A stretch of 64,000 nt of DNA from Dialister pneumosintes. GTDB taxonomy: Bacteria; Bacillota; Negativicutes; Veillonellales; Dialisteraceae. Below are positions 34,928-45,277 of this stretch, one piece after another. The stretch is taken from the NCBI RefSeq assembly GCF_001717505.1, contig NZ_CP017037.1, positions 124,001 to 188,000 on the forward strand, read 5' to 3'. Each line of letters begins with the position of its first letter. Within the stretch, counting starts at the first letter, position 1. The notes under the pieces were generated by a model. That model worked only from the letters and a program-made list of their open reading frames with translations. It had not been told where the DNA came from and made no database searches. The translations under genes were made by a program, and so were the position numbers.

Positions 34928-36238
34928 GTGTCTACTTTTAGTAATAAAATTGGATTAATTCCATTTACTATTTTAACAACAGTAAGTATGACTGATGGGA
35001 TTATTATGTTACCTACTATGGTAGCAACTGTTGGATCTATTTCTATTTATGCTTGGGTTGAAACTATTATTGGAGTACTTGTTTTGGCATATGCATTTTC
35101 TAAATGTGGCATGTATAGCAAAAAAACAGGCGGTTTAGGCGGTTATGCAGAATATGCATTTGGGAAATCCGGGAATTTTATTGCCAATTATACATATGCG
35201 ATTGCTCTTTTGATTGCTAATGTCGGGGTAGCTATTTCTGTAGTAGCGTATGCCAGTGCATTTCTAGAAGTATTTTTAACGCCATTTCAAGCTGCGTTAT
35301 GGGCAGGACTTGTTCTTTCTGGTGCTACGATAGCTAATTTTTGGGGAACAGGCATAACTGTGAAATTAGGATTCATTGCTATGCTTTGTAAAGTAGTGCC
35401 GGCGGCTGTGATGAGTTTATGTGGATTGTATTTTTTTAATCCACATATTTTTACGGCTGCATGGAATCCACATCACTATTCTACATTGCATGCAATCAGT
35501 GCTTCTAATTCTTTTACTTTGTGGGCATTTTTAGGATTGGAAACGGCTTGCTCTAATATGGATAAGGTACAAAATCCACAGCGAAATGTACCTATTGCTG
35601 TTATGGCGGCAACTATAGGAATTGGTGTTTTTTCTCTCATATATACAACTGTTATTCAAGGTATTGTACCTAATGAGGTTTTATCTGCGTCTAATGCACC
35701 GTTTGGGGATGCTTTTACTTATATGTTTGGGGTTTTAATCGGACGTATCGTGACAGCTTTTATGATATTTGGTTGTGCAGGAGCTTTAATTGCGTGGCAG
35801 TTTACTTTAGGTGAGTTACTTCGTGAAGGTGCTTATGAGGGCTATTTCCCTAAAGTTTTTGGACAATTAACAGGAAAAGGGATTCCCGTTAAAGGAATGA
35901 TTCTTATGGTATTTATTCAATTGGTTATGTTAGTGTTTACTACTAGTCCTACTTTAATAAAACAGTTTGATGCATTATTGCAATTAGCCACAGTAGCTAA
36001 TTTAATTCCTTTTGTATTAGCTATGGCAGCATTGGATATTATGCAAAAACAAGCAGGATATAACTCTCGTTTAACAAGAATGGTAGCTGTATTTGGAGGT
36101 ATTTACAGTATATATGCGTGCTATGCTTGTGGAATGGAAGCGGTTACTTATGGAATGATAGCTACTTTAACCGGGTATATTTTATATGGATTACATGCAG
36201 GTCATGCAGAAAAGATTTATTCATCTATTGGACAATAA
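34928..36238 (+). CDS. potE: APC-family putrescine/ornithine-type antiporter
   Basis: 436 residues from the GTG at 34928, which has AAGGTGAT about 7 bases upstream; a GTG at 34919 would overlap that site. Twelve hydrophobic segments. The sequence follows E. coli PotE closely: SNKIGLIPFTILTTVSM, GMYSKKTGGLGGYAEYAFGK, WAFLGLETACSNMDKVQNP and GIVPNEVL. Such carriers exchange ornithine for putrescine or lysine for cadaverine, often with an adjacent decarboxylase; none is encoded here, so the substrate pair is not certain. Monocistronic, closed by a palindromic terminator. Confidence 0.88.
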   Translation: MSTFSNKIGLIPFTILTTVSMTDGIIMLPTMVATVGSISIYAWVETIIGVLVLAYAFSKCGMYSKKTGGLGGYAEYAFGKSGNFIANYTYAIALLIANVGVAISVVAYASAFLEVFLTPFQAALWAGLVLSGATIANFWGTGITVKLGFIAMLCKVVPAAVMSLCGLYFFNPHIFTAAWNPHHYSTLHAISASNSFTLWAFLGLETACSNMDKVQNPQRNVPIAVMAATIGIGVFSLIYTTVIQGIVPNEVLSASNAPFGDAFTYMFGVLIGRIVTAFMIFGCAGALIAWQFTLGELLREGAYEGYFPKVFGQLTGKGIPVKGMILMVFIQLVMLVFTTSPTLIKQFDALLQLATVANLIPFVLAMAALDIMQKQAGYNSRLTRMVAVFGGIYSIYACYACGMEAVTYGMIATLTGYILYGLHAGHAEKIYSSIGQ

Positions 36239-36276
36239 AAAACAACCACTCATTAATTAATGAGTGGTTGTTTTTT
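36237..36276. terminator. Bidirectional terminator (potE / universal stress gene)
   Basis: A 20-bp perfect palindrome (AAAAAACAACCACTCATTAA and complement) containing both stop codons' borders. Confidence 0.92.
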
Positions 36277-36706
36277 AACGAATTACAAATACAGGACAAT
36301 CTGCATTATGAACGACTTCCGTACTTACGCTTCCCATAAAGAAACGGCGAACCGCTCCGAGACCGCGACTACCTAGTATAATGCAATCGGCATGAGAAGC
36401 TTCTTGATGTGAAATAATTGCTTTTGCAGGTTCACCGTATAATACAATCTTCTTTGCTGAACTTACTTGTGCATTAGAATCATCAATAACTGCGTTGATT
36501 ACATCAAATCCTTGTTTTTGTAATCCTTCTTCGGTAAACTTTTCTAAATTTCCTAAGGAAATGATAGGCTGCTGATTATTAAAGTTGATAACAGTAATAA
36601 TTTCAAGTTCTGCGTTATACTTCAGTGCCATATCTGCACCGGTAAGTAATGCCTTTTTTGATTCGGCTGACCCATCAACAGGAACCAAAATTTTTTTAAT
36701 TTCCAT
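36275..36706 (-). CDS. Universal stress protein (UspA family)
   Basis: 143 residues, single Usp domain. The N-terminal strand is KKILVPVDGSAESKKAL and the ATP-binding loop near the C-terminus is GSRGLGAVRRFFMGSVS, which fits the G-x2-G-x9-G(S/T) pattern of nucleotide-binding members. Cytoplasmic; the role is usually stress survival but is not specific. GGAGG precedes the ATG. It is monocistronic. Confidence 0.9.
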   Translation of the reverse strand: MEIKKILVPVDGSAESKKALLTGADMALKYNAELEIITVINFNNQQPIISLGNLEKFTEEGLQKQGFDVINAVIDDSNAQVSSAKKIVLYGEPAKAIISHQEASHADCIILGSRGLGAVRRFFMGSVSTEVVHNADCPVFVIR

Positions 36707-36747
36707 AATGAGAACCTCCTCTTCCTATAATGCTAGAATAATAGTTT

Positions 36748-36756
36748 ATTATAGCA
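36748..36756 (-). promoter_or_regulatory. Extended -10 element of universal stress gene
   Basis: On the minus strand TG-C-TATAAT, 42 bp before the ATG; no consensus -35. Confidence 0.45.
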
Positions 36757-36834
36757 GGTTATAAAGACTTCCTACCTATATTCTACCTATAAAAATACAT
36801 AAAATCAAATAATCATACTAATAATTTTTTAATT

Positions 36835-37320
36835 CTAATCTATGATATATTTACGTAGTATGGGGTTTTTTAATAAGAATTTGAAAAGTAAAATTCCTAA
36901 TATAGAAACGGATAAAAATTCTCCGAATCCAATATAAGTTATTACTGCAAGCAATGTGCTATCCATAGGAATTTCTGATAAATAGGCAAGCTCTCCGCCA
37001 ATCATTATTCCATTAATAAATACAGGAGCAAGTGAAGCAATAAAAACAGTAGGTAAATATTGCATTAAAAGTAAGGATATAAGAGTAGCTGTTGTTCCTA
37101 TAAAAATATCTGTTATTCCCAAAGGACTATTAATGTTAGCAAGTAGACAGCCTATAGTAAGACCCGGTATGTACTTTTTGTTGTAAAAAGCAAGAAGTAC
37201 AAGACATTCTGATAACCGAATTTGGATGGGGCCATAACTTATAGGGGCTAATGCTAATGTAAGCACTGCATAGATGGTAGCTATAGTTGCATTTACAATA
37301 ATTAACTTAGTCTGGTTCAT
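36835..37320 (-). CDS. queT: QueT-family transporter (queuosine precursor)
   Basis: 161 residues from the ATG at 37320 (AGGGAGA 7 bases upstream); a TTG at 37326 would add two residues. Five to six hydrophobic segments with the family pattern YAVLTLALAPISYGPIQIRLSECL near the N-terminus and GLTIGCLLANINSPLG. QueT proteins are S components of ECF transporters thought to bring in preQ1 or related bases. No energising ECF module and no preQ1 riboswitch is found close by. Confidence 0.88.
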   Translation of the reverse strand: MNQTKLIIVNATIATIYAVLTLALAPISYGPIQIRLSECLVLLAFYNKKYIPGLTIGCLLANINSPLGITDIFIGTTATLISLLLMQYLPTVFIASLAPVFINGIMIGGELAYLSEIPMDSTLLAVITYIGFGEFLSVSILGILLFKFLLKNPILRKYIID

Positions 37321-37493
37321 AATCAAATCTCCCTATGTAATTTATAGAAATATAGTCTTAATCATAACATATTGGAATAAAATATAAAGACAAAAGAGGA
37401 ATTATAAAAATATAAAGCGAGAACAAAAAAGAAACACACGGGTGCGTTGTAAAAGGTGTGCCGATGAATACGAAATAAATTTACCATTAAAAG

Positions 37494-37522
37494 TTGACAG
37501 GAATATTATGTAGTGGTATACT
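37494..37522 (+). promoter_or_regulatory. Promoter of str operon
   Basis: Consensus TTGACA, 17-bp spacer ending in TGG, TATACT. Predicted start near 37529. Confidence 0.8.
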
Positions 37523-37564
37523 TCTCTTGTTGTGTAGAAAATGCACGATAAGTAGGTGATAGAT

Positions 37565-37816
37565 TTGACTCTGGAAGACTTAAAACAATCTTCGGCTGTA
37601 GTAGGAATGAAGGAAACACAACGGGCTGTTGAAAAGAAGATGGCACAATGTGTGTTTGTTGCATCTGATTGTGATGAAGAAATTATACAATTTCTAAATA
37701 ACATATGTATACAATATGGCGTTCCAATTATTTCATCATTTACTAAAAAGGAAATTGGCAGAGCATGCCATATCAAAGTTAAAGCTTCCGCATGTGCTGT
37801 CATTGACTTTCGGTAA
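37565..37816 (+). CDS. ybxF: L7Ae/L30e-like ribosome-associated protein (YbxF family)
   Basis: 83 residues from a TTG at 37565 (TAGGTGA just upstream), or 86 from a GTG at 37556; the choice is open. It is a small L7Ae-fold RNA-binding protein: VVGMKETQRAVEKKMAQCVFVASDCD, then TKKEIGRACHIKVKASACAV. B. subtilis YbxF binds kink-turn RNA and lies just before rpsL, as here. In that species rpoB-rpoC precede it; here they do not. Confidence 0.85.
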   Translation: MTLEDLKQSSAVVGMKETQRAVEKKMAQCVFVASDCDEEIIQFLNNICIQYGVPIISSFTKKEIGRACHIKVKASACAVIDFR

Positions 37817-37825
37817 TATTCATTT

Positions 37826-37868
37826 CTGCAAGTAATAAGTAAAAGTTTTATTTATGATAATCTTGCAG
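37826..37868 (+). promoter_or_regulatory. Hairpin in rpsL leader
   Basis: CTGCAAG and CTTGCAG close a stem that continues inside with ATAAGTAAAA against TTTTATTTAT (one G-U). It lies between ybxF and the rpsL ribosome binding site and is a candidate site for regulation of the str genes. Confidence 0.5.
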
Positions 37869-37915
37869 TAGTGAATCAATTATAAATTTACTTTTGAGGA
37901 AAGGAGGTGCCTATT

Positions 37916-38290
37916 TTGCCGACAATTAACCAGCTGGTTCGCAGAGGCAGAGAAACTCTGTCTGTTAAGGCGAAGACCCCGGCTCTTAAAGGCGCACCGC
38001 AGAAGCGTGGCGTTTGCACAAGAGTTTATACAGCTACCCCGAAGAAGCCGAATTCTGCTCTTCGTAAGGTTGCCCGTGTTAGATTGACCAATGGAATTGA
38101 AGTTTCTGCTTATATTCCGGGAATTGGACACAATCTTCAGGAACACAGTGTCGTTCTCATCAGAGGCGGACGTGTCAAGGATCTTCCAGGTGTTCGTTAT
38201 CACATTATTCGTGGTGCGCTTGATACCGTAGGTGTAGCAGGTCGTATGCAGTCCCGTTCTAAATACGGAGCTAAGAGTGATAAGAAGTAG
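37916..38290 (+). CDS. rpsL: 30S ribosomal protein S12
   Basis: 124 residues from a TTG start 9 bases after AAAGGAGG; the GTG at 37907 overlaps the ribosome binding site. The start [12 protein letters not shown] and the streptomycin-binding regions [11 protein letters not shown] and [13 protein letters not shown] are unchanged from the usual sensitive sequence. Confidence 0.96.
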   Translation: MPTINQLVRRGRETLSVKAKTPALKGAPQKRGVCTRVYTATPKKPNSALRKVARVRLTNGIEVSAYIPGIGHNLQEHSVVLIRGGRVKDLPGVRYHIIRGALDTVGVAGRMQSRSKYGAKSDKK

Positions 38291-38317
38291 TTTATATAAT
38301 AACAAAAGAATACCTAA

Positions 38318-38809
<492 letters not shown>

Positions 38810-38829
38810 TTGAAAGAAGGAGAACTATC

Positions 38830-40908
38830 GTGGCTAGAGAATTTTCACTTGAAAAAACTAGAAATATCGGTATCATGGCACATATTGATGCTGGCAAGAC
38901 TACTACCACGGAACGTATTCTTTTCTACACCGGTGTAAATCATAAGATTGGTGAAGTTCATGATGGCGGTGCTACCATGGACTGGATGGAACAGGAACAG
39001 GAACGTGGAATTACTATTACTTCTGCGGCTACCACCTGTCATTGGAAAGGATTCCGCGTAAATATTATTGATACACCAGGGCACGTAGATTTCACTGTAG
39101 AAGTGGAACGTTCCTTGCGCGTATTGGATGGTTCTGTAGCTGTATTCAGTGCTAAGGACGGAGTACAGACTCAGTCTGAAACTGTTTGGAGACAGGCTGA
39201 TCATTACCGTGTACCACGTATTGCTTTTATTAATAAGATGGATACTGTTGGTGCAAATTTCTTGCGTGCAGTGCAGACTATCGAAGATAGACTTCATGCT
39301 AAAGCATTGCCGATGCAACTTCCAATTGGTGCAGAAGCTGAGCTCAAGGGAATTATTGATCTTCTTGAAATGAAGGCTGTTGTTTATATGGATGACCTCG
39401 GTAAGGATATTCGTATTGAGGAAATTCCGGAAGATATGAAAGACGATGTAGTTTTATATCATGATAAGATTTGCGAAGTGGCTGCTGAAGGCGATGACGA
39501 ATTAATGATGAAATATTTGGAAGGTGAAGAGCTTTCCGTAGAAGAAATTAAGGCATCCATTCGTAAGCAAGTTCTTGATTGTAAGTTGTTCCCTGTATTC
39601 TGTGGATCCGCATATAAGAATAAGGGAATTCAGATGTTGCTTGATGCAGTTCTTGATTATTTACCAAGTCCGTTAGATGTACCGGCAGTTAAAGGTACTT
39701 TGGATTCCGGTGAAGAAGATACTCGTAAAGCAAGTGATGAAGAACCGTTGGCAGCATTAGCATTTAAGATTATGGCTGATCCATTTGTTGGTAAGCTTGC
39801 ATATTTCCGTGTTTATTCTGGTAAGATGGAACAAGGAACTTATGTACTTAACTCTACAAAGGGAAAGAAAGAACGTGTTGGTCGTTTACTCCAGATGCAT
39901 GCAAACACCCGTAAAGAAATTGATATAGCTTATACTGGTGATATTGCAGCAGCTGTAGGGTTTAAAGATGTTACAACAGGGGATACTCTTTGTGATGTAG
40001 ACCATCCGATTATTTTAGAAAAGATGGAATTCCCGGAACCGGTTATTTCTGTAGCAGTAGAACCAAAAACTAAGGCAGACCAGGAAAAGATGGGTGTTGC
40101 ACTCCAGCGTCTTGCTGAAGAAGACCCCACTTTCCGTGTTCATACCGATCAGGAATCTAGCCAAACTATTATTTCCGGTATGGGCGAGCTTCACTTGGAA
40201 ATTATCGTTGATCGTATGAAACGTGAATTCCGAGTAGATTGCAATGTAGGTAAACCGCAAGTTGCTTATCGCGAAACGATTCGTAGTACTGTGGAAGCGG
40301 AAGGTAAGTTTATTCGTCAGACCGGTGGACATGGTCAGTATGGTCATTGCTGGCTTCGTCTTGAACCGATGGAACCGGGTAAAGGTTTTGAGTTTGCTAG
40401 TGAAGTTGTTGGTGGTGTAGTTCCTAAGGAATTTATTAAGCCAATTCAACAGGGTGTAGAATCAGCTATGGTTGACGGTGTAGTGGCAGGCTATCCAATG
40501 GTAGATATCAAGGTTGTTGTATATGATGGTTCTTACCATGATGTAGACTCCTCTGAAGCTGCCTTCAAGATTGCCGGCTCTATGGCGTTTAAAGCGGCTG
40601 CAAAGAAAGCAAAACCTGTACTTCTTGAACCATATATGAAAGTTGAAGTGGATGTTCCCGAACAGTACATGGGAGATGTTATCGGAAGCTTGAACTCTCG
40701 TCGTGGTCGCATTGAAGGTATGAATACCGAAAATAGCGAATCTAGAATTAGCGGATTTGTTCCGTTATCTGAAATGTTTGGTTATGCTACAACACTTCGT
40801 AGTTCTACACAGGGTCGTGGTACTTTTACAATGACATTTGATCATTATGAAGATGTACCGAAGGCGATTTCTGATAAGATTACAGAAGAACGTATTGGTA
40901 GTAAATAA
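38830..40908 (+). CDS. fusA: Elongation factor G
   Basis: 692 residues from a GTG start after AGGAG. G1 is [15 protein letters not shown] (about 17-31), G3 DTPGHVDF, G4 NKMD; domain II, the unusual-fold domain IV ([12 protein letters not shown]) and domain V are complete. It catalyses translocation. 20 bp after rpsG and 31 bp before tuf copy 2. Confidence 0.97.
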   Translation: MAREFSLEKTRNIGIMAHIDAGKTTTTERILFYTGVNHKIGEVHDGGATMDWMEQEQERGITITSAATTCHWKGFRVNIIDTPGHVDFTVEVERSLRVLDGSVAVFSAKDGVQTQSETVWRQADHYRVPRIAFINKMDTVGANFLRAVQTIEDRLHAKALPMQLPIGAEAELKGIIDLLEMKAVVYMDDLGKDIRIEEIPEDMKDDVVLYHDKICEVAAEGDDELMMKYLEGEELSVEEIKASIRKQVLDCKLFPVFCGSAYKNKGIQMLLDAVLDYLPSPLDVPAVKGTLDSGEEDTRKASDEEPLAALAFKIMADPFVGKLAYFRVYSGKMEQGTYVLNSTKGKKERVGRLLQMHANTRKEIDIAYTGDIAAAVGFKDVTTGDTLCDVDHPIILEKMEFPEPVISVAVEPKTKADQEKMGVALQRLAEEDPTFRVHTDQESSQTIISGMGELHLEIIVDRMKREFRVDCNVGKPQVAYRETIRSTVEAEGKFIRQTGGHGQYGHCWLRLEPMEPGKGFEFASEVVGGVVPKEFIKPIQQGVESAMVDGVVAGYPMVDIKVVVYDGSYHDVDSSEAAFKIAGSMAFKAAAKKAKPVLLEPYMKVEVDVPEQYMGDVIGSLNSRRGRIEGMNTENSESRISGFVPLSEMFGYATTLRSSTQGRGTFTMTFDHYEDVPKAISDKITEERIGSK

Positions 40909-40939
40909 TTTAATTATCTCTATTTAGGAGGAAATAAAA

Positions 40940-42127
40940 ATGGCAAAAGCACATTATGAAAGAACAAAGCCACATGTAAATATTGGTACTATCGGACACG
41001 TAGACCATGGTAAGACTACCTTAACTGCGGCAATTACCAAGGTATTGGCAGATGAAGGTAAGGCAGATTTCTTGGATTATGCATCCATTGATAAAGCACC
41101 GGAAGAAAGAGCACGTGGTATTACCATTAATACCTCTACCATTGAATATGAAACCGAAAAACGTCATTATGCACACGTAGACTGCCCAGGTCACGCTGAT
41201 TATGTAAAGAACATGATTACCGGTGCAGCACAGATGGACGGAGCTATTTTGGTAGTATCTGCAGCAGACGGTCCAATGCCACAGACACGTGAACACATTT
41301 TGTTGGCTAAGCAGGTAGGCGTACCATCTATCGTAGTATTCTTGAACAAGGCAGATCAGGTAGATGATCCGGAATTGATTGACTTGGTAGAAATGGAAGT
41401 AAGAGATCTTCTTTCTGAATATGGCTACCCGGGCGATGACACTCCAATTACTGTAGGTTCTGCACTTGGTGCATTGAATGGAGATGCTAAGTATGAACAG
41501 GCAATCCGTGATTTGATGCAGAGTGTAGATGACTACTTCCCGACTCCGGAACGTGATACTGATAAGCCATACTTGATGCCGGTAGAAGACGTATTTACTA
41601 TTACCGGACGTGGTACCGTAGCAACCGGTAGAGTAGAACGTGGTACCATGAAGGTAGGGGACGCAGCAGAAATCGTAGGACTTCAGGAAAAGCCAACCGA
41701 AACCGTTATTACCGGATTGGAAATGTTTAGAAAGACATTGGATCAGGCAATGGCAGGTGACAGTGTAGGTGCATTGCTTCGTGGTATTGACCGTGATGAC
41801 ATTGTACGTGGACAGGTAGTAACTAAGCCGGGAACCGTACAGCCACATACAGAATTTACCGCACAGGTATATGTATTGACTAAGGAAGAAGGCGGCCGTC
41901 ATACACCGTTCTTCAATGGATATCGTCCACAGTTCTTCTTTAGAACGACAGACGTAACCGGAAACATCGGATTGCCGGAAGGAACCGAAATGTGCATGCC
42001 GGGAGATAACATTGAAATGAGCGTACAGCTTATTACCCCAATTGCAATGGAAGAAGGACAGAGATTTGCAATTCGTGAAGGTGGCCGTACAGTAGGTGCA
42101 GGCGTAGTAGCAAAGATTATTAAGTAA
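40940..42127 (+). CDS. tuf: Elongation factor Tu, copy 2
   Basis: 395 residues, identical to the copy at 23721 in protein and, as far as I can compare, in every base. This is the canonical rpsL-rpsG-fusA-tuf position. It has no promoter of its own, so it is transcribed from the str promoter, whereas copy 1 has a private promoter. Terminator at 42156-42184. Confidence 0.97.
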   Translation: MAKAHYERTKPHVNIGTIGHVDHGKTTLTAAITKVLADEGKADFLDYASIDKAPEERARGITINTSTIEYETEKRHYAHVDCPGHADYVKNMITGAAQMDGAILVVSAADGPMPQTREHILLAKQVGVPSIVVFLNKADQVDDPELIDLVEMEVRDLLSEYGYPGDDTPITVGSALGALNGDAKYEQAIRDLMQSVDDYFPTPERDTDKPYLMPVEDVFTITGRGTVATGRVERGTMKVGDAAEIVGLQEKPTETVITGLEMFRKTLDQAMAGDSVGALLRGIDRDDIVRGQVVTKPGTVQPHTEFTAQVYVLTKEEGGRHTPFFNGYRPQFFFRTTDVTGNIGLPEGTEMCMPGDNIEMSVQLITPIAMEEGQRFAIREGGRTVGAGVVAKIIK

Positions 42128-42155
42128 TAAAACTTTATAAGAATTGTGAAAAGAG

Positions 42156-42184
42156 AAGAGAGGAGGGAAACCTTCTCTCTTTTT
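42156..42184 (+). terminator. Terminator of str operon / tuf copy 2
   Basis: Same 11-bp stem with GAAA loop and T run as after tuf copy 1. Confidence 0.9.
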
Positions 42185-42280
42185 AAAGTGGGGGGGGTAT
42201 GAGAAGGAGAAGCCGATAGAGAAGAGTAGAATAGGTCAAAGTAAGGGATAGAATAATTAAGAGGCAAACAAATGAGTAAT

Positions 42281-42351
42281 TATAAAATAAAAATAAAATT
42301 TTATAAAATAAAAATAAAACTATTGCAAAATAATACTATTAATAGTATTAT
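42281..42351 (+). promoter_or_regulatory. S10-operon promoter with UP-like repeats
   Basis: TTGCAA (42323-42328), 17-bp spacer, TATTAT (42346-42351). Upstream, the 18-bp A-rich sequence TATAAAATAAAAATAAAA occurs at 42281-42298 and 42302-42319, spaced 21 bp (two helical turns), ending 3 bp before the -35. This looks like an UP element for the alpha C-terminal domain. Confidence 0.72.
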
Positions 42352-42357
42352 TTAAGG

Positions 42358-42504
42358 GCTGGACACAAGCTCGTATCAGTGTGATTGTACATTGCAATGC
42401 GTGGCTGGGTGTGTTTAAAACTATGAAGTGAAAGGTGGCCCGCTTAGCGGGGGAATTTTCACGGAGCAGTTCATTCTGGAAATGAACGTCAGGAGGTTTA
42501 AGAA
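42358..42504 (+). promoter_or_regulatory. Structured rpsJ (S10 operon) leader
   Basis: About 147 nt with two clear hairpins: GTGAAA/TTTCAC enclosing CCCGC/GCGGG (42428-42462), and GTTCATT/AATGAAC (42469-42487) just before AGGAGG. A long structured leader is typical of autoregulated S10 operons; no T-run attenuator is visible. Confidence 0.55.
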
Positions 42505-42816
42505 TTGGCAAAACAAGAAAAAATTAGAATTCGCTTAAAGGGCTATGATCACAAGACTGTAGATCAGAGCGCAGCGAAAATTGTGGAAACCGCAGTAAGA
42601 ACCGGTTCCAGAGTCTCTGGTCCTATTCCGCTTCCAACTGAACGGAATGTGTACACAATTCTTCGTTCACCACATGTAAATAAAGATAGTCGTGAACAGT
42701 TTGAAATGCGTACTCACAAGAGATTGATTGATATCCTCGATCCTTCTAAGAAGACCGCGGATGCGCTGATGAGACTGGAACTTCCAGCAGGTGTCAGCAT
42801 TGAAATAAAAGCGTAA
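42505..42816 (+). CDS. rpsJ: 30S ribosomal protein S10
   Basis: 103 residues from a TTG start 9 bases after AGGAGG. Conserved [16 protein letters not shown] and [11 protein letters not shown]. Also the NusE antitermination partner. First gene of the S10-spc-alpha cluster. Confidence 0.96.
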   Translation: MAKQEKIRIRLKGYDHKTVDQSAAKIVETAVRTGSRVSGPIPLPTERNVYTILRSPHVNKDSREQFEMRTHKRLIDILDPSKKTADALMRLELPAGVSIEIKA

Positions 42817-42828
42817 GGAGGTGCGAAC

Positions 42829-43470
42829 ATGTCGAAAGCTATTTTGGGTACAAAGTTAGGAATGTCTCAGGTATTTGCAGAAAATGGAGATTTGATTCCA
42901 GTTACTGTAGTAGAAGTAAAACCTAATCTTGTCGTAGCTGTTAAAAACATTGAATCTGATGGATACAATGCAGTCCAGCTCGGTTACGGCGAAGTAAAAG
43001 AGAAACATTTAACAAAACCGGTTAAAGGTCAGTTTGAAAAGGCTGGCGTTGCTCCGGTTAAGTATCTGCGTGAATTCAGATTAGAAGAACAGCCTTCTTA
43101 TACAGTAGGCCAAACTCTGGCTGCTGATATTTTCGCAGAAGGCGAAGTTATTGACGTAATTGGAACTAGCAAGGGTAAAGGCTTTGCAGGAACTATTAAA
43201 CGTTACAATTTCCGCCGTGGACCGGAATCTCATGGGTCCAAGAATCATCGTCAGCCTGCATCTTTAGGTGCACGTATGTCTGGCGGCGGTGGTAAGGTAT
43301 TTAAAGGCAAGAAGCTCCCTGGACATATGGGCCATGCAAGAGTTACCGTGCAGCATTTGAGTGTTGTTAAGGTTGATACAACACGTAATCTTATGCTCAT
43401 TAAAGGCGGAATTCCCGGTGCAAAGGGAAGTCTTGTCATGGTACGGTCTACAGTTAAATCTGTAAAATAA
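42829..43470 (+). CDS. rplC: 50S ribosomal protein L3
   Basis: 213 residues with the basic extension GKGFAGTIKRYNFRRGPESHGS reaching the peptidyl-transferase region (split by convention) and MSGGGGKVFKGKKLPGHMG. Follows rpsJ by 12 bp. Confidence 0.97.
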   Translation: MSKAILGTKLGMSQVFAENGDLIPVTVVEVKPNLVVAVKNIESDGYNAVQLGYGEVKEKHLTKPVKGQFEKAGVAPVKYLREFRLEEQPSYTVGQTLAADIFAEGEVIDVIGTSKGKGFAGTIKRYNFRRGPESHGSKNHRQPASLGARMSGGGGKVFKGKKLPGHMGHARVTVQHLSVVKVDTTRNLMLIKGGIPGAKGSLVMVRSTVKSVK

Positions 43471-43510
43471 TGGTAGGCAAAAATAACCGTTCTGAAAGGG
43501 AGGAACATCA

Positions 43511-44137
43511 ATGCCGAATGTAACATTGTATAATGTAACCGGCCAGGCGGCTGGTGAAATAAAGCTGAACGACAGCGTATTTGGCGTAGAATACAATGAA
43601 GCTGTCATTCATGAGGCAGTTGTGCGTCAGATGGCTAATGAACGCCTTGGCACACATGCTACCTTAACGAGAGGTCTTGTTCGCGGTGGCGGAAAGAAAC
43701 CTTGGAGACAGAAGGGCACAGGTCGTGCAAGAGTAGGATCTATCCGTTCCCCATTGTGGGTTGGCGGTGGCACAGTATTTGGCCCGACACCAAGAAGTCA
43801 TGCTAAAGGTATGAATAGAAAGGCTCGTCAACTTGCAGTTAAATCTGCACTTTCTGAAAAGCTTCGTGCCAACGAAATTATCGTTCTTGATAAGATTGGG
43901 TTTGAAGCACCGAAGACTAAGGAAGCGATTAAGATGTTGGCAGCATTTAATGTTGAAGGTAAAGCTTTGATTATTGATGGTGATAGCGATTGCATGAATG
44001 TAATCCTTTCCGCTCGCAATATTCCTGGCGTAAAAGCGATTGCTCCAAGTGGCCTCAACATTTATGATATTGTTCATTACACAAAGCTCTTTATTACAAA
44101 GAGTGCTGTAGAAAAAATTGAGGGGGTACTCGCATAA
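43511..44137 (+). CDS. rplD: 50S ribosomal protein L4
   Basis: 208 residues; the exit-tunnel loop [20 protein letters not shown] is intact. L4 is the autogenous repressor of the S10 operon in E. coli. Overlaps rplW by one base (TAATG). Confidence 0.97.
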   Translation: MPNVTLYNVTGQAAGEIKLNDSVFGVEYNEAVIHEAVVRQMANERLGTHATLTRGLVRGGGKKPWRQKGTGRARVGSIRSPLWVGGGTVFGPTPRSHAKGMNRKARQLAVKSALSEKLRANEIIVLDKIGFEAPKTKEAIKMLAAFNVEGKALIIDGDSDCMNVILSARNIPGVKAIAPSGLNIYDIVHYTKLFITKSAVEKIEGVLA

Positions 44138-44421
44138 TGGAATCACGTGACATCCTCATTCGTCCACTTATTACCGAAAAGACAACCGTTCTTATGGAAG
44201 AAGGTAAATATACTTTCCGTGTACCTCTCGCTGCAACCAAGATTGATATTCGCAATGCGGTTGAACAGGTATTCCACGTAAAGGTGACTGCTGTAAATAC
44301 TATGCGATATGAAGGTAAACTGAAGCGCATGGGGCGCACTCAAGGGCGTCGCAGTGATTGGAAGAAGGCAATTGTTACGCTCAAGCCGGGCGATACAATT
44401 GAATTCTTTGAAGGAGTCTAA
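44137..44421 (+). CDS. rplW: 50S ribosomal protein L23
   Basis: 94 residues: [13 protein letters not shown] at the start, the loop [18 protein letters not shown]. It lies at the tunnel exit and is the docking site for trigger factor (tig at 62340). Confidence 0.97.
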   Translation: MESRDILIRPLITEKTTVLMEEGKYTFRVPLAATKIDIRNAVEQVFHVKVTAVNTMRYEGKLKRMGRTQGRRSDWKKAIVTLKPGDTIEFFEGV

Positions 44422-44433
44422 GGAGGAACATAA

Positions 44434-45261
44434 ATGGCTTATAAAACATTTAAACCGTACACTCCCGGACGTCGTCAGATGACTATTTCCACTTTTGAAG
44501 AAATCACAACAAACAAGCCAGAAAAATCCTTGCTTGCACCTCTTCATAATCATGGTGGTCGTAATGATTCCGGCAAGATGACTGTGCGTCATCAGGGTGG
44601 CGGACACAAGCGTCAGTACAGAATTATTGACTTTAAGAGAAACAAAGACAATATTCCGGCTAAAGTAGCTTCTATTGAATATGATCCAAACCGTACATGC
44701 CGTATTGCTTTACTGCATTATGCGGATGGGGAAAAGCGTTATATCTTGGCTCCTAGAGGACTTCAAGTTGGCGTTGTTGTTACTAGTGGTCCGGAATCTG
44801 ATATCAAACCAGGAAATGCTCTTCCTTTGTTGAATATTCCACTTGGTACAACTGTACATAATGTAGAATTAAAAATAGGAAAGGGCGGACAAATGGTTCG
44901 TTCTGCAGGGGCTAGTGCACAGCTCATGGCTAAAGAAGGCGACCATGCGTTGCTTCGATTGCCAAGTGGTGAACTTAGAAAAGTTCATATTCGTTGCCGT
45001 GCAACTGTTGGTGCGGTTGGTAATGAAGATCATGAAAATATTACCATTGGTAAGGCAGGCAGAAACCGTTGGCTCGGTATTCGCCCGGCAAATCGTGGTG
45101 TAGTAATGAATCCTAATGACCATCCACACGGTGGTGGTGAAGGTAAGTCTCCGGTTGGGCGTAAACGTCCAGTAACTCCGTGGGGCAAACCGGCTTACGG
45201 CGTGAAGACTCGCGATAATAAAAAGGCGTCTACAAAGCTGATTGTTAAGAGACGTAAGTAA
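44434..45261 (+). CDS. rplB: 50S ribosomal protein L2
   Basis: 275 residues; conserved [20 protein letters not shown] and the C-terminal [20 protein letters not shown] with the histidine needed near the peptidyl-transferase centre. Confidence 0.97.
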   Translation: MAYKTFKPYTPGRRQMTISTFEEITTNKPEKSLLAPLHNHGGRNDSGKMTVRHQGGGHKRQYRIIDFKRNKDNIPAKVASIEYDPNRTCRIALLHYADGEKRYILAPRGLQVGVVVTSGPESDIKPGNALPLLNIPLGTTVHNVELKIGKGGQMVRSAGASAQLMAKEGDHALLRLPSGELRKVHIRCRATVGAVGNEDHENITIGKAGRNRWLGIRPANRGVVMNPNDHPHGGGEGKSPVGRKRPVTPWGKPAYGVKTRDNKKASTKLIVKRRK

Positions 45262-45277
45262 GTAAAGGGGGATAAAA

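Larger units (their letters stand above)
40927..42266 (+). repeat. Long direct repeat, copy 2 (tuf and flanks)
   Basis: 1340 bp matching 23708-25046, direct orientation, 17.2 kb apart. Eight G's replace seven in the run after the terminator. The purine-rich 81-base tail beyond the terminator is also duplicated. Confidence 0.93.

Noticed and set aside
37321-37493. preQ1 riboswitch before queT
   Set aside because: I looked for the short preQ1 pseudoknot in the minus-strand leader and saw no matching stem and A-rich tail.
42281-42319. Possible CRISPR or satellite repeat
   Set aside because: Only two copies, pure A/T, adjacent to a promoter; an UP element explains it better.
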